DNA of 64,000 nt from Harmothoe impar (lineage: Eukaryota; Annelida; Polychaeta; Phyllodocida; Polynoidae): positions 42,101,377-42,165,376 of the forward strand of contig OX381708.1 in the NCBI GenBank assembly GCA_947462335.1. The letters are read 5' to 3'. The stretch's first letter is position 1. Each line of letters starts with the position of its first letter. Below the pieces are notes generated by a model, which searched no databases, had not been told where the DNA came from, and saw only the letters and a list, made by a program, of their open reading frames with translations. Both the position numbers and the translations under genes were made by a program. Shown in pieces: positions 62,190 to 64,000 of the stretch.

Positions 62190-64000
62190 GTTGTTCATCA
62201 CGAGTGTAACCCTTGTACATTGCATTAGATAAACTAATACCTTTCAGTATCGACTTTTAGTACCATTAACCATTGATCCCAGACAATACCCCAGATTGCA
62301 CTCTTCATTATGTTACTTTTAATGCCTTTATATTATCTTGCTAATTAAATTGGTACACCAGTAGGCCTATGCGCAGTGACTGAGTGTGTTTGCCAGAGGG
62401 AAAGTGATTCCCGTTAATATGATATGCACAGAATACTCATAACAAAGACTTTAGATAGCTAGAATTTTTCCCTTTCTCATACAGTATTATCAATCGGCGT
62501 AGGATGCGCATAGCATATATCAATTGTGATATCATTCAATGCTCGGACTGGTATGAGTTGCTTTTAGTCAAGATAGCGATTCGATATACGAAGAGCAGGA
62601 AAAAGAGACTTCTTTTTTATATATAGAAACACTATGTTACTGCAATTGCATATATACCGAATCTGTGCCTAAAATTACTGGAGAGATGGATGAAGGGAAA
62701 GGGAGGAGTTGAGTAACAAGACAGGCAATGTAAAGAGGGACACTATAATATATAAAAGAAAGCGAGGATGACATTAGTGAAACACAGAATAGGGTGGGAA
62801 AAGACACAGGGAGAAGATTCAGGAAAGGCGAGAAGCAACTAAACTGCTAAAGCTATCAAATCATAACAAGGAATGTGCGATAGAATATTATAATTAGCCT
62901 TAAACGGTAAAGGACACCCCTTTTTGGAATAAAGCAGAGAAAAGAAGATCTGGAAAGATGGGAATTGACTGAAAGGCTACATGGAAAGAGATGCGCTGGG
63001 ACAGATAATAGAGGTGAAGTAGTGAGAAGGCCATATATATATATATATATATAAATGGCCGGCGACGTGGAGGTAGAGAGACAGAGACAGACTGGGGGAG
63101 AGGCCATGTAAATCTAGACCAAGTATCCACACACCATGGTTACCAACGAGCCACGATCGCCATGGCAGCTACACATCTCAACAAATTCTACTGGTTGGCT
63201 GTCAAACATTTTCGTGGAGATTGGCCAATCAGATTGCTTCCTACTACATGCCTACCCACAGAAACACTGCGCATTACAAATGCAACACTGGGCAAATTCT
63301 GTCTGTGTAGGATCTGACAAGATCTGACCTTCTGCGATTCATAATCCACAATCACCACCCCCAGATTGACATCACTGATTTGATGGTTCCCGGTGCGGAA
63401 TGTTGGGGCTGTGAGTTGGCAGCAAGGGTGTCAGATTCGTGTTGTGTTGGAGGAAAAAGGGTGCAGCAATTTGGGTAATATTGGCTGGGAAGTCTGGCTG
63501 GTTGAGTCAGAATGATATTGCCTGAAGCAGATGGTAGAAGAATCATCCTTGATAACTTGAGGAGTAGGCTTTGCAACAGCCTGCCAGAACAAATCTTAAT
63601 CTACATTACTTACAGCCAAGACTGACAATAAAACTGTATTCCATAATAAAGCATAATGTGAAAAATACTTTTCATTGATCCCATTAGAAGCAATATTTAC
63701 CATCTGCTCCATTTCCCTGTGCAAACTTTGGCAGACAGATAACAGATAAATAGACTTTCTGGATGGCAGACATCCTACTAGTCTATACTATATGATAACT
63801 ACCAGAGGCGTAGGAAGCAAACTTTTACTTGGGAGTGCAAGAATGAAAACATAATTTCTCCTAGCCTACCTTCTCTCTTAGTTTCTCTAGTAATGTATGA
63901 ATAATATAAGGGACTTTCCAACGTTTGGAGGATGGAGCTGCGCACCCCTCCCCGCTTTCCTACGCTACTGACTACAGTCACTTGATACTTAGTATAGTCG
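62190..64000. other. No gene seen
   Basis: AG-rich stretch at 62680-62860. Short ORFs only. Confidence 0.55.
63033..63053. repeat. Short (AT)n tract
   Basis: About 21 bp of AT dinucleotides in an AG-rich region. Confidence 0.85.

Overview
The window is nuclear DNA of an animal, most likely a marine invertebrate. The sequence shows AT-rich, gene-poor DNA with (AT)n and (AC)n microsatellites, poly-C/poly-G runs, a candidate splice acceptor, many short inverted-repeat transposons, a tRNA-derived SINE, satellite arrays and one long tyrosine-recombinase retrotransposon. There are no operons, bacterial genes, rRNA genes or CRISPR arrays. I cannot name the species; a lophotrochozoan or an invertebrate deuterostome would fit.

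The best-supported coding unit is a nearly perfect Ngaro-type retrotransposon on the minus strand (38083-43320). It has a Gag-like ORF, a reverse transcriptase/RNase H ORF and a tyrosine recombinase ORF. It is bounded by split direct repeats in the order A1-ORFs-B1-A2-B2. The repeat copies differ at 1 of 165 and 2 of 153 positions and the catalytic residues look intact, so the insertion is young and may be functional. A palindrome next to each A end and an ATT shared with the target outline the recombination site.

The rest of 6.9-49.3 kb is built from three diverged paralogous blocks: D1 about 6.9-19.3 kb, D2 about 21.1-34.0 kb and D3 about 36.9-49.3 kb. D1 carries the only convincing host coding sequence, a cysteine-rich, probably secreted protein exon (17590-17998) followed by a poly(A) signal. 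D3 carries a broken copy (about 47.88-48.71 kb) interrupted by two small inverted-repeat insertions. D2 lacks the exon. Because the blocks are alignable, several insertions can be dated after duplication: a 2.3-kb AACGTT-rich element with tRNA-like cargo, a 1.2-kb element, and the Ngaro.

0-6.9 kb holds an 846-bp inverted-repeat element next to a long (AT)n tract, plus a perfect hairpin. 20.1-21.0 kb is a TTAA-flanked element. 34.1-36.8 kb holds microsatellites, a perfect hairpin and a 567-bp fold-back element with a 5-bp target duplication. 49.3-64 kb is mostly non-coding, with a 128-bp tandem repeat rich in YY1-like motifs, a CpG-rich patch, a 74-nt hairpin and a 60-bp satellite in two arrays of opposite orientation, one of them interrupted by a SINE. 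Most short ORFs are not supported as genes.
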